From Craspedostauros australis (Eukaryota; Bacillariophyta; Bacillariophyceae; Mastogloiales; Achnanthaceae), in assembly GCA_026770025.1 (NCBI GenBank), contig JAMXDE010000029.1, positions 62,001 to 126,000 of the forward strand: DNA of 64,000 nt, written 5' to 3'. Made by a program: the position numbers and the translations under genes. Below the pieces are notes generated by a model. That model was not told the origin of the DNA. It worked only from the letters and a program-made list of their open reading frames with translations, and searched no databases. Each line of letters begins with the position of its first letter. The first letter of the stretch is position 1. Below are positions 52,971 to 64,000 of the stretch, piece by piece.

Positions 52971-55284
52971 GAAGGTCGTGGCGGATGGTGACAGCGTCGC
53001 TCTGGGCGATCGATGAGGACGGCGGAGAGTTGCAGCGTCTTGGTGTCCAGCCACACAGACGTCAACGATGGGATCCAGCACGCTGCTATTGTTATATTTG
53101 TGTTTTGAATTTTGAGAGTGGGAGCACTCGTGGTTGTAAGAAGGATGGAGCCAGGCGCAGTGTCCTATGTAAGAGCACTTTTGAAGAGCGTGCTGCTGAC
53201 ATGCACTGCTCCATGCGTTAGACTCCATCACGATCATTGATCATTACATTCCACAACGACATCTCTCTGCTCGTACCAGTTGAAAACCGAGTAAATACTC
53301 TTCTCTAGAGAGAATTCTTTTCTTTTCGTCTTGCTCTTACTTTTCATACCAGTATCACTGTTGCTATCACTCACTCTATCGCTGCCAGTGCTACTTCCGC
53401 AATGCATGCGTCATGATGATGGAATGGAGCGGAAGTATTCCTTCCGTACTCGGATGTCCATAGTGTTGGCATTTCGCTGCTCTATTGCAACAGGGAGAGA
53501 GATGCGCTGTTACGTAGAGCATCGGGCCGATTCTATTGAGTGTTTGAACCTGCTCCATCCACTTGTGTGATGAAAGTTCTTGCATGCCTTTTCAGTTTGC
53601 GTCATTCTCGCTGCGGTGGTGCTCATCTCGATGATGTAGGACGAGAATAATTGGATGTTCCATGCGTCTGCGGCCTCATTTCATAACTGCTCTACTTGAA
53701 CCTCATGGGACTGAATGGTAGCCTCCAATATCGCACCGTGCATGCTCCAACCATATCCTCCTTTTCCTCCTCGCCCTCTTCTCCGCTGTGATCACCACCA
53801 TACTTGAACCATTCAGCATCACTCTTCAACCCTTGCTTGTCATCACCATCGACTCGGGTGTGCGTGTTGATGTCTTGGACGAAACGAAACTCCACCATCT
53901 CCTCACCATGCTTCATTTTCCGTGCGCGGCTACGTCGTCACCCTTGTTGCGCACGCACACTTCAACACCATCCAATGGCATGAGATGCAGTTGTGAAAAA
54001 CGGCTCTTGCCTGCAGCGCCTTCACTTTTCGCCATGCTCACACGATGCTTGACAATTTCATCTTGCCCATTTTGGCATCGCTGCCGCGGTGATCTTGACT
54101 TTGTTGATGGCGCTGCTATTGCAAATGCAATGAAATTGGTTGCGGGGATGGCCTGGTGTTGGATGAGATCGAAGAGTTCGGTGACTATGATGCAGCGGTC
54201 GAAAGGCAAAGTAGAGGCATGAACGTCATGAAGAGGAATGATAGGCGATACTTCATTGGTGTCGTTGTCGTTGTTGTTGTCGTCCCAACATTCCAGGCCC
54301 CCACGATCTTGTGCATTCCATCTGCCACATCATGTTTCTTTCTTTCCTTCTCGTCCTGCGTCTACACGTTGCGGTCGTATTTGTGCCCATCATGCCCATC
54401 ATGCCCATCATCTATCCACATTCGGCACCGTCGTCTACCGCCATCATTATTGTTGTTATCGCCGCTGTAGCAGTTGGAGGTGTTCTCACACTTGTCGCCA
54501 TGTTGCATCAAGCGGCGCGCAACATGGCGCGAGTGTGGTTTGTTTGTTGAATCTGTCGATCTCGAATCCAGATGAAAGATTCTCGACAGTGCGCTCACCG
54601 GTATGTTCGAATAGGACGTCGGTTTGCAGGAACGATGTTGCCGTCCCACTTTTGTCCGAGTGTGGGATTTGCTCCACGCTTGTGTGAGCATGTCCGAGTG
54701 TACCACGAATAAATGGGAAGTTTCGTGCGAGCGACATGATGTGCGACATGGATGAACGAAAACGAGGAAGAGACAAGGAAAAAAGCGTTTTGTTTAGTCC
54801 AAAGCAGCCCTACTTTACGAGAGTTCTAGCCTAACCACGACATTCTACACGCAAACAACTCAAAACGAGTTTTCGCGCACATGTCTCCACGACCTCTCAT
54901 CCGCGCAAAGTTCGAGCCAGGTAGCATTCGTACTGTTCCAAACCAAGTGACGCAACACGACACAACACGACACGACACAACGCACAGCACCACTCTCCCA
55001 AACACAAGCAGTAGCAACACCCGCTACGACAGAAACAGTGCGTGGCGTCTGTGTGGCAACCTCCATCCAACAAACCACACACAAACACTCTCTCGTGCCC
55101 ACCTACTCACACTGTACACCCGTACATGCCGGTACGCAACACGCACTCCAACACGCACAACACACGCATACAACAATCAACACAATAACGAACGCAACAA
55201 CACACACACAGACACACAAACACAAACACATCTGTGCACACATCTATACACCCACACCCACCCACACACCTATACACCCACACA
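52971..55284. other. Intergenic region upstream of the ISWI gene
   Basis: Minus-strand frames at 54486-54776 and 53913-54209 (about 97 aa each) are moderately protein-like, but I cannot join them by plausible splice sites or assign a family. The last 200 bp before the ISWI ATG are very CA-rich (ACACAC blocks), probably 5' UTR. Confidence 0.4.
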
Positions 55285-58200
55285 ATGCCCAAGGAGGACA
55301 GATCGCAGTGGGTGGCGGTGGCACCGGACGTGTCATCCTCCGCCAACTACACTGGCGCGCAATCGAAGATCCAACCCGCAAAGTCCGCTTATCGCTTCTT
55401 CGAGCAATCGGTCAAGAACGACATCCAGCGCCAAATCCTAAGGCAGAACGATGGCAAGTTCCAGGTCGGGGACTTCACGCGCGCCGTGCGCGAGCGCTGG
55501 ACCACCCTCGGCGACGACGAGAGGCAGCAGTTCGAGGCGCAGGCGCGGGAGGACAGGGCCAGATTCGCGCAGGAGTCGCATCTGGCGGACGTCGCCGCAT
55601 TGGAGCGCAGAAATCGCATCCAGAGGGAGCGCGACATGATCCTGCTCGATGATCATGGCGGGACGCAGCGCACGACGCGACGCCAGTTCCAGAAGCAGGG
55701 CAAGAAGCGCGAGCGCAGGGAGAAGCGCAAGGCCACGCGCACAGCCAAGGCCGCCGCATCCAGCAAGGTCAAGGGCAACGCCGAGGACGAGGACGAGGAC
55801 TACGTCGATGAAAATGACAACAGCGACAGTCAGGAAGAAGAAGATGACGACAACGACGACAATGATGCCAGCGACGACAGCAGCGACGAGTACTCGGAGG
55901 GGAGCGAGAACGAGACCTCCGACAGCGACGAATCGCAGGAGCAGAGACCCAAGAAGAAGAAGAAGAAACAGCAGCCGCCGCCGGCCAAAGCAAGGAGGCA
56001 GCAGAGTCAGAAGCAGATTCAGTATCGCGACAAAATAAAACGAGAAAAACACGAAAAGGACGCCTACATCGCAGAACGCCAGGAGGATCTCCGCAAGGAG
56101 AAAGCAACGCAGGCCAAGAAACGCCTCGAGTTCCTCCTCAAGCAGAGCAATATATTCTCGCACTTCGGTGCCGTGCAGCAGGACAAGCAGAAGTACGGCG
56201 TCCGCAGCTCCGAGGCAACCAAGAAATCAAGGCGCGACGCGTCGGGCGAAGACGACGGAGATCGCGAAGAGCTCGAGGAAGCCGACGAGCACCAGGCCAC
56301 CTTCCTCACAACGCAACCGACGACGCTGGGCTTCGGAAAGATGCGCAACTACCAGCTCGAAGGCCTCAACTGGATGATCCGCCTGCAGGAGAGTGGAGTC
56401 AACGGCATCCTAGCCGATGAGGTAAGTCCATGCCATCGTCCGCGTCCATCCCGCCGTCCCCAAATTACATCTGCGGCTGCCGTTTTATGCCCAAAATGTG
56501 AGCGCTGATTTCAAATCCTTCTCACCTTGCTTTCCTTTCTGCAGATGGGTCTAGGGAAAACATTGCAATCCATTTCGATCCTCGTCTACATGCTCGAGTA
56601 CCAGCACAACACCGGACCCCACCTCATCGTCGTCCCCAAGAGCACGCTCAGCAACTGGATGAACGAAATTGCACGCTGGGCACCGACGCTCAAAGCCGTC
56701 AAGTTTCACGGCACCAAGGAAACGCGCGAGCACCTAGCCAACAACGTCCTGTCACCCGGCCAAAGGGACGAGGACAGATCATGGAACGCCATCGTCACCA
56801 CCTACGAGATATGCAACATAGAGAAGAACGTCCTCAACAAGTTCGCCTGGACCTACCTCATCATCGACGAGGCGCATCGCCTCAAAAACGAGGCGTCCAC
56901 CTTCGCGCAGACCGTCCGGGCATTCGAGACGCGCTACCGTATCCTCATCACGGGAACCCCGCTTCAGAACTCGCTGCACGAACTATGGGCCCTCCTCAAC
57001 TTCCTCGTCCCGGACGTCTTCGCCAGCGCGGAGCAGTTCGACGAGTGGTTCAACCTCGACATCGATGACGACGACGAGAAGAACAGGCTCATCTCGCAGC
57101 TCCACAAAATTCTCAGGCCGTTCATGCTGCGACGCCTCAAGAAGGAGGTGGAGACCAGCCTGCCGCCCAAGCACGAGACCATCCTCTTCTGCGGCATGAG
57201 CACCATGCAGAAGAAGCTCTACAGAGACATCCTCATCCGCGACATCGACGCCGTGCGCGGCTCATCCGGCAGCCGGACGGCCATCCTCAACATCGTCATG
57301 CAGCTGCGCAAGTGCGCCGGCCACCCCTACCTCTTTCCCGGTGTCGAGGATCGGACCCTGCCACCGTTGGGAGAGCACCTGGTGGAGAACTGCGGCAAGA
57401 TGGTCCTGCTGGACAAGCTACTCCGCCGACTCAAGGAGAAGGGACACCGCGTCCTCCTCTTCACGCAGATGACAAGGATATTGGACATCCTCGAGGATTA
57501 CCTCGTCATGAGACGCTTCGCTTACTGTCGTATCGACGGTAACACCACCTACGAGATGCGCGAGGACTACATCGAGGCCTACAACAGGCCCAACTCGGAG
57601 AAGTTCCTCTTCCTCCTCTCCACGCGCGCCGGAGGTCTCGGCATCAACTTGCAGACGGCGGACGTCGTCATCCTCTACGACTCCGATTGGAACCCGCAGG
57701 CTGACTTGCAGGCGCAGGATCGCGCGCATCGCATCGGCCAGAAGAGGGAAGTGCAGGTCTTCCGCTTCGTCACGGAGCACACGGTCGAAGAAAAGATCGT
57801 CGAACGCGCGCAGCAAAAACTCAAGCTGGATGCCATGGTGGTGCAGCAGGGGCGTTTCAAGGAGAAGGACAAATTGTCGCGCGACGAACTGCTGCATGCT
57901 GTGCGCTTCGGTGCCGACAAGATCTTCAAAAGCAAGGACTCCAGCATCACGGATGAAGACATTGACATGATCATGGATGCCGGCAAGCGGAAGACGCAGG
58001 AGCTCAATGACAAGCTCAAGGCCGCCGATAAGGGTGATCTGCTGGATTTCACTCTCGATGGAAGGAATTCAAATTTGCAAACCTTCGAAGGCATTGACTA
58101 TTCCAACGCCGCGCGAAACAAGCCGGAATGGCTCGAGATCATGGACGTCGGAAAGCGCGAGCGCAAGACGGTGGCCAACTACAACGAGAACAAGCTCTAC

Positions 58201-60279
58201 CAGAACGCGGTCGCTGCCAACCAGATTGTCAAGAAGAAGAAAAAGATGATCATCAAGCTGCCGAAACAATTCCGATTGCCGCGCATGGAGGAATGGCAGA
58301 TGTACGATCGACCGAGGCTGCTCGAAATTCAAGAACAGGAGGAAGCCAACTTTCGGGCCTTGCCAGAGGAGGTGCAAAAATGCGCAGTTCACGCTCCCAC
58401 ACCAACGGATGCCACAGCTGGAGCAGCAACAGCTGCGCCGACCGCTGCTGCGAATAATGTGAATGCCAATACCGATACGCATGTCAGCAGCAATGGCACC
58501 ACCGCAACTACAGCTCCTGACACTCCATCGGAGACTGACACGAAAGCCGAAACCAACAATGCGCAGTCCGAATCCGAGCAGGCTGCGCCAACGCTGCCAC
58601 CGCTTCTGGAGGAGAGCGTCATGGAGGAAAAGAAACGGTTGCTCGCGGAGGGCTTCGATGATTGGAATCGGTCGCATTATTCCGCCTTTGTCAAGGCCAG
58701 CACGCTGTATGGACGCTCCAGAGTCAACAACATCGCCAAGTACATAGGCAAACCAGCCGCCGATGTCGACAAGTTCGTACAGCACTTTTGGGGCGACGTC
58801 GGCAAAGCCCGCATTTCCGAACACGAGTACGATCGCGTGCTGAAACAGGTCGAGAAGGGCGAGCGCAAAATCCACGACATCAAATCCATGGAACGCGGCA
58901 CAAGAGCGCTGGTCTCCATCTTCGACAATCCGTGGGAGGAGCTGGAGTTCAGCCACGTCCAGACCAAAGACAAGCTGTTCTCGGTCGAGAATGATCGGTA
59001 TCTGCTCTGCTGGGCGCACAAGGTACGTCATCTGGAGAGTGCGGTGGCATCACCTTTGCGACTTGATTTGCAACTTGCTTTGTATTCGATTGAGTTGCGT
59101 TGCACTGCTGGATGAGAATCTCGTGGCAGATGTCCTGGAAATGCTTGGGAGGGGAATGCTTATTGACTGGCGTTCATGCTGAAGCTTCGTCTTACGCTCT
59201 GTCTCTCTCATGCCCTCGTGGTTGCATGGTATCTTCGCTTCGATATACGTCGGATCCATGTTGTACTTCTCCACCTGCAGTTCGGGTACGGGCAATGGAG
59301 CGCCGTCAAGATGGCCATCCGACGAAGTCCCAAGTTTCGATTCGACTACCTTCTCCGCAGCCTCCCCGTGGACCTGATCGCGAAACGATGTGAGTATCTG
59401 ATGAGATCGGCCTTGAAGGAGGTGGAACATTTGGAGCGCAAGGAGCGGGAGTCTCAGGGATTGCCCGTCGAAGCTGAAGATGGAGCTGAGTTGCCACCTG
59501 TCACACTGAAACCGTTCCGAATTTTGCAACAAGAACGACAGCAGGAACGGATTCAGCGAAGGCAGACCGAGAAGAAGGCCCTCGAGGAGAAAGTGGACGA
59601 TCTGGAACGGCACATGAAGGAAATCCAAAACAGGCTGAAGCAACTGAACAAGGGGTCTATCGAAGGCCTCCAAGCGACGATGGCAAGCAAATCGACAAGC
59701 AATGGGATGGGAACAAAGTCACCTTCGGCAGGAGCTGCGGCAACAGCTACATCAGCAAACAACAAGCACGATGGCGTTAAGACGAAGGCATCTGCGAATG
59801 GGAATGGCAAGCAAGAACAAACGCCTGCATTTGATACCATGAAGGGCGACATCGGTCCGGAGGATAAATTCCTCGAATTCCCAGAATATGATGGATCAAC
59901 GGAACCGAAGGATTACAAGAAAGCGTTCGCGCATTACTGCCACCGCAATAGAAAATCCATCAAGGAGTCGCTGCCTGCCGAGGATCGCAAGAACAAGGAG
60001 AAGATCAACGGCGCGTTGAAGGAGGGCTGGATACAGCTGACGGAGGATGACAAGATGACGTTCCGCAAGTGGGCTGCGTGGGACAAGAAACGACACACAC
60101 GAGATTGCATCATCCGAGAAGCATTCATGAAGAACGGCTCCGGAAATGCAGACGGTGCCGACGGCCAAGCCTCGGTGGATGGATCGAAGCCCGCTCAAAA
60201 GCGACGCAGCAGCACCGAATCCTGGGTTTCATCACCCACCTCAGTGCCGAAAAAGAAGAAGCGAGTGCAAAACATTTGA
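55285..60279 (+). CDS. ISWI-type chromatin remodelling ATPase flanked by two HMG-like boxes
   Basis: Three exons (55285-56421, 56545-59022, 59281-60279; both introns GT-AG, 123 and 258 bp, phase 0) encode 1537 aa. Order: HMG-like box (about 33-100, KSAYRFFEQSVKNDI to RWTTLGDDERQQFEAQ); acidic stretch (about 170-222); basic linker; SNF2 ATPase with MRNYQLEGLNWM, DEMGLGKT cut by intron 1, DEAH at about 487-490 and the helicase C half ending QAQDRAHRIGQKREVQVFR; HAND region; SANT (about 1081, WNRSHYSAFVKASTLYGRSR); SLIDE (about 1195-1250, YGQWSAVKMAIRRSPKFRFD); coiled coil (about 1286-1330); second HMG-like box (about 1414-1480, KDYKKAFAHYCHRNRKSI); and an SV40-like PKKKKRV signal at the end. 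ISWI slides and spaces nucleosomes, HAND-SANT-SLIDE reading linker DNA. HMG boxes on the ATPase itself are not part of yeast or animal ISWI. Confidence 0.93.
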
Positions 60280-60745
60280 GCATGGCATGGTGCAATTAGA
60301 GTAGAGTGGAGTCCGAGCAGAGAGATAATAAACCCAAACCCTGCAGAGATGTACTAATGCAAGTACGTAGAGCAGATGAGTCATGCGATGAGCTTTCCAT
60401 TTTTCCCCAGACAGAGAGAGAGAGTTGCCTCCCATTCCACAAGAACGACCTGCGCAGATTTGCCCACACGGGTCTCATCTATTCACGGGTTTGAAAATGT
60501 CTGGAAGACGAGTGAAGTGTTGTGTTTTATCACATTTCAGCTATGGTGTTGCAAAAATACATGTCCGATTTGACACCTTGTTCTCGAACAAAAACGAACA
60601 CAAGCGGACAAGAGAGACCGTAGCGTGGGTGCGGAGAAAAGAATAGATTTGGAACAAGACGGTACCCACATCATCAGTGCAGATGATTGAGTATCACCTC
60701 TGCTACTTGTGCGTGTGTATGTGACACGTATTCGTTCAGTAGGAG
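60280..60745. other. Convergent 3' flanks of ISWI and ankyrin genes
   Basis: 466 bp between tail-to-tail genes, with a GAGTAGAGTGGAGT cluster directly after the ISWI stop and a short GA run near 60413. No gene is seen. Confidence 0.55.
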
Positions 60746-62917
60746 TCATCGTTCGTGCATGTCTTCATTACCATGCATCTTCGCCTTTAGCAATGCCAAC
60801 ATCCATGAATCGTGGCCTCTCTCCTGAGCACACTGGAGCGCCGTCTTACCATCGTTGTTCCTCACATGTGGATCAACACGTTCCAGATTTGCCAGATACT
60901 TGGCTAAGCCCAAGCAACCATGTATGATCGCACGGTGCAGCACAGTGTCTCCCTCCTTGTTCCTTGCGTTCACATCGACCTTTACGTTGTTCGATTCAAT
61001 CAAAAGCTTCATATGCTTCAGCGTATGGCGACGCTCAATTCTGCAGACACAATGTAAGAGTGTGTCCCCGTTGTTGTTTTGCAACGTGGCGTCCACCGAG
61101 TCATCTCCGATCAAATCACGCGCAACGGAAATACCACCATACTCGTATGCGAGATGAAGGAGGGTGTCGCCGTTGTTGTTCTGGATATTCACAATTGGCT
61201 TTGTTTTGTCGATCAACCGTTGGATGATATCCATTTCTCCACCACCGTTGTTTGGACTGGAGAGATCGCTGAGGTTGATTGCGGAAACGACTTGTTGTTG
61301 GATGAAATCGAAGATTTGGGAGAGTCTCGCCGAAGCGTCAATCCTGCAGAATCTGCGCCGACAGAAGAAAACATGAAGAGGTGTGTTACCGCTGCAGTTT
61401 TGAATGTCGAGACAAGCATCGGCCGTCCGCGATCTGAGAAAGGCGTCGACGAAGCTTCGTTCCCGCCTCAAGCACACCAAGTGAAGTGGCGTGTCACCAT
61501 ATTTGTTTTGAATGTTGAAGACGCCATCGAGCTTCGCGCTTGTGTTGTTCAGTTGATAGAACTTGATCAAGGTCGCCAGTGCCTGGTTTGAATACACGCG
61601 GCTGGCCGCAAGATGAAACGGTGTGTCGCCGTTGTTATTCTTGATGCAGAGATGGCTCTGCGAATCGACATCGTCCGACTGTATGAGATATTCAACCACA
61701 TCCACCTGCGCCTGCCCACGACAGGCAATGTGAAGTGGTGTGTCACCCTCCTTGTTTTGCATGTTGGGGTTGCCACCAAGCATGCTGTTGATATCGATGC
61801 GATCAGATTCCATTAAACAAGTAATCGAATCTCTTGTTCCACGCTGGCAAAGAAGATGGAGCAATGCATTACCATCGTCGTTTGGTGCCAGGATCTCAGG
61901 GCTGACGTCAATGCGATCCGATTTCAGCAGGTATGCGATCCTAGCTCTATGCCCACAGAAACAGGCACAGCGGAAAGGGACATCACCATTGTTGTTGCGG
62001 ATATTGGCATCTATGTCGGCGCGGATCTCGGGTGATTCCATCAAATATTCCATCACGTCCTTGCACCCAGACTCACACGCCACATGGAAAGGCGTGTCAC
62101 CGTGGTTGTTTGGCTTGTTGATGATAGAATCGACGTCGATTTGTCTTGATTGCACCAAGTACTCGAGCGCCTGGCTATGTTGTTGTGCTTGGCAAGCATA
62201 ATGGACCAGCGTGTTGCCATCGTTGTCTTCCGTAGTGGTATCGATCTGGTCAGATTCCATCAAGCACGCAACAGTAGCTCGATCGCCGTGCTTGCAAACG
62301 AGATGAAATGGTGTCGCCCCAGTTTTGGTCCGAATGTTGACATCCACATCGAATCGGTCACTCTCCACTAGGCACCTCACGAGATCGTTTCTTCCAATCC
62401 GGCATGTAGACAGTAATACTGTCTCTCCGTGAACATCTTGAATGGCGGCATTGATGTTGATTCCATCAGAGACTACCAAGTACTCAAATGTATCTCGATC
62501 CAAGCGCCAGCATGCAGCATGGAGCGGTGTCCTTCTCGTGTAATCTTGGATGCTGGCATCAACGCCGATTCGGTCGGACTCCACCAAGTACTTGATGATA
62601 TCTCCACGCCCGAGCTTGCACGCAATGTAGAATGGCGTTTCCCCCTTCCAGTTCCGGGCGTTAGCATCGATTTCGATTTGGTCAGACTCCACCAAGTATC
62701 TGACGATGTCTATGTTCTCACCCGCGCACGCATAATGGAGCGGCGTGTTGCGACGAAAAGAAGCCATAGTGGAAGGGACCACCCTTTCGCACCCTTCAAC
62801 GAGGGCTTGAACCGCTTGCAGGTTCCCTCGAATACAAGCACTCGAAAACTGCTTCATCCATTTGAAAGTGAACACGTCGCTGCTTCTCGATTGGAAAGTA
62901 TAGTATTTTGAACCCAT
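60746..62917 (-). CDS. Ankyrin-repeat protein (about 17 repeats)
   Basis: The frame is open to 62965 but the first ATG is 62917 (MGSKYYTFQSRSSDV), giving 723 aa. Seventeen ankyrin-like units of 33-45 residues are marked by NTPLHYACAGEN, ETPFYIACKLG, RTPLHAACWRL, ATPFHLVCKHG, DTPFHVACESG, DTPLHIACRGQ, DTLLHLAYEYG, KTALQCAQERG and others, each usually preceded by I-x-N-N-N-G. The second helix often reads YLVESDxIDVD, so units resemble each other more than a generic ankyrin consensus, which points to expansion within the gene. There is no membrane segment, signal peptide or other domain; it is probably a cytosolic or nuclear scaffold built from repeats alone. The partner is unknown. Stramenopile genomes hold large families of such genes, and gene-conversion among them is common. 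Confidence 0.85.
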   Translation of the reverse strand: MGSKYYTFQSRSSDVFTFKWMKQFSSACIRGNLQAVQALVEGCERVVPSTMASFRRNTPLHYACAGENIDIVRYLVESDQIEIDANARNWKGETPFYIACKLGRGDIIKYLVESDRIGVDASIQDYTRRTPLHAACWRLDRDTFEYLVVSDGININAAIQDVHGETVLLSTCRIGRNDLVRCLVESDRFDVDVNIRTKTGATPFHLVCKHGDRATVACLMESDQIDTTTEDNDGNTLVHYACQAQQHSQALEYLVQSRQIDVDSIINKPNNHGDTPFHVACESGCKDVMEYLMESPEIRADIDANIRNNNGDVPFRCACFCGHRARIAYLLKSDRIDVSPEILAPNDDGNALLHLLCQRGTRDSITCLMESDRIDINSMLGGNPNMQNKEGDTPLHIACRGQAQVDVVEYLIQSDDVDSQSHLCIKNNNGDTPFHLAASRVYSNQALATLIKFYQLNNTSAKLDGVFNIQNKYGDTPLHLVCLRRERSFVDAFLRSRTADACLDIQNCSGNTPLHVFFCRRRFCRIDASARLSQIFDFIQQQVVSAINLSDLSSPNNGGGEMDIIQRLIDKTKPIVNIQNNNGDTLLHLAYEYGGISVARDLIGDDSVDATLQNNNGDTLLHCVCRIERRHTLKHMKLLIESNNVKVDVNARNKEGDTVLHRAIIHGCLGLAKYLANLERVDPHVRNNDGKTALQCAQERGHDSWMLALLKAKMHGNEDMHER

Positions 62918-63869
62918 TCCAACGCAGAGCGAAGAATCCACACAAACACACACGAATAATACCAATAGAGGGTAGGATGAGTGAGATGGATGAAACCAAA
63001 GCGATGCAACACTTCACATCATTTGTATGAGCAAACCAACTGGCTACCACACATCCCACATCGGGCCCATGCGCCAGCGCGCATGCCATAACCACAGCAA
63101 CTTACGACATCTCCTGGTTGTTCGACGAGGCCACCGTTCTGCTACGACTTGTGGCAGTGGTGGACGTTGATGGAGAATGGAAGACCGGAAGCAAGTTGTT
63201 TCGATGTTGATGGCCTGTGATCCGTTGCTTCGAGCGTGGAAATATGATGAGTGAAGGAAAGATTCGTGCACAGTGTGATGCACAGCGTAGCGTAACGCAG
63301 TGTGTTTTTCAATGCAATAGGTGTGGATGCCGCCTTTCTCGGATGCCAGAGGGCGAAGCGGATGCGATCAGCGCTTTTGATGCAAGGATCGGTCGCAAGT
63401 TTGCCATGTGTCACAGAGGTCGCTGAGGAGCGCGTTTTGTATTACATGGGTGATATAATTTGGCCAACTGGAACTTTGTCCTCTTTGTTGATGTGTCGTT
63501 TCCTTTGCCCTTTGTGCTGTTGTGGTGTGGTATGTGCTCTCACTTGGATCGGCGCCTGGCTGCCCTTTCGTCTTTGTTTCTGTTTCTGCACCACGAGTTG
63601 GGAGCCTTCTTGTTGTTTGTGACACACGATTCAAGAATCGAGAAATGCAACACACCAAACAAGATCGGAAAGGAACAAGCAGGACAGTGGGCAAATCTTG
63701 GATCGTCTGACACCCACCAACGGGACGAATCAAGTGCCGGATGAAGTGGACATTCTAAGCTTGTAGAGTATGGTATCTGCATCTCCATTTGCGTACCGTA
63801 TCTTAATTTAGGTTAGACCGCTTGTTTCTGTCATGGCCCATCTACGCTGCCATCGGCGTGGATACCTGC
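62918..63869. other. Region between ankyrin and Sec31-like genes
   Basis: This is the upstream region of the ankyrin gene and 3' flank of the partial gene at the right edge. No supported reading frame, RNA gene or repeat is seen. Confidence 0.5.
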
Positions 63870-64000
63870 TCAAGTTCGGAATTTCTTTGTTGAGAGCTGG
63901 AGCAGAGCCTTGATGCCCTTCAACCAATCCTTGTGCTCCTTCCAGTCGGTGTTGACCAGGCCAGTTTGGATTGCCTGCGCGTTCTTCCAATCATATGTCT
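63870..64000 (-). CDS. SEC31: Partial C-terminus, probably COPII coat protein Sec31
   Basis: On the minus strand the frame enters from the right edge and ends at TGA 63872-63870. It encodes TYDWKNAQAIQTGLVNTDWK then EHKDWLKGIKALLQLSTKKF and RT. A helical block with AxxIQxxLxxxDWxEHKxWLxGxKxLI is characteristic of the C-terminal helical (SRA1-like) domain of Sec31, the outer COPII coat subunit that forms the cage around ER-derived vesicles. Only 43 codons are visible, so the call rests on this one motif; another SRA1-domain protein is possible. The window cuts off everything upstream. Confidence 0.6.
   Translation of the reverse strand, partial: TYDWKNAQAIQTGLVNTDWKEHKDWLKGIKALLQLSTKKFRT

Noticed and set aside
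53913-54776. Two neighbouring minus-strand frames as exons of one gene
   Set aside because: They lie in different frames and I could not find a GT-AG pair joining them without losing most of the sequence.
58069-59031. 320-aa minus-strand open frame
   Set aside because: Antisense to the ISWI exon 2.

Overview
The window is nuclear DNA from a photosynthetic stramenopile, most likely a diatom. Three observations support this. A MsrB-type protein (36100-37328) begins with a signal peptide followed by an NA|F cleavage motif, the layout of a bipartite secondary-plastid presequence. Two proteins belong to families I know mainly from diatom genomes: a DUF6824 protein at 26430-27731, and a C-terminal domain with the NPSVSxGP signature at 51492-52970. 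A surface protein has a Pro/Thr/Ser stalk and a GPI-like tail. Eleven spliceosomal GT-AG introns of about 120-680 bp, a eukaryotic tRNA-Pro and abundant low-complexity protein segments fit the same picture. The species cannot be named from the sequence.

Layout. The left edge (1-4.1 kb) holds the start of a gag-like retrotransposon reading frame on the minus strand and little else. From 4.1 to 12.7 kb are a Cys-rich GPI-like surface protein (-), the chaperonin subunit CCT7 (+) and a membrane-anchored GlcNAc-transferase-family protein (+). From 12.9 to 18 kb is a repeat block: one copy of an interspersed repeat, a roughly 10-bp-period array and a roughly 110-bp-period degenerate array of about 3 kb. 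From 18.2 to 22.6 kb is a decayed TLDc-domain gene. From 22.6 to 26.4 kb is TE-rich sequence, including a 967-bp element with terminal inverted repeats inserted into a second copy of the interspersed repeat. The uninterrupted copy of that repeat lies at about 12.95 kb.

From 26.4 kb onward the window is gene-dense. In order: DUF6824 protein (+), a Ser/Asn-rich hypothetical protein (+), tRNA-Pro(TGG) (-), GT92 glycosyltransferase (+), NADAR-domain gene with one frameshift (-), plastid MsrB-like protein (+), ribosomal protein eS24 (-), malonyl-CoA decarboxylase with a C-terminal SKL (-), NIT1-like amidase (+), ABHD17-like hydrolase (-), Ssu72 CTD phosphatase (-), a diatom conserved protein (+), an ISWI-type remodeller flanked by two HMG-like boxes (+), a 17-repeat ankyrin protein (-) and, cut by the right edge, a probable Sec31 C-terminus (-).

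These are mostly unlinked housekeeping functions: protein folding, translation, transcription and chromatin, ER-Golgi glycosylation and transport, and organelle metabolism. They sit in alternating orientation with short intergenic spaces. I see no operon and no coherent new multi-gene system. The most notable signals are the nested transposon with its empty site, the satellite block, the TLDc pseudogene, the HMG-ISWI-HMG architecture and a recurrent TGTATAATAC motif. Exon boundaries come from reading GT-AG junctions together with protein-family continuity. They are inferences without transcript support.
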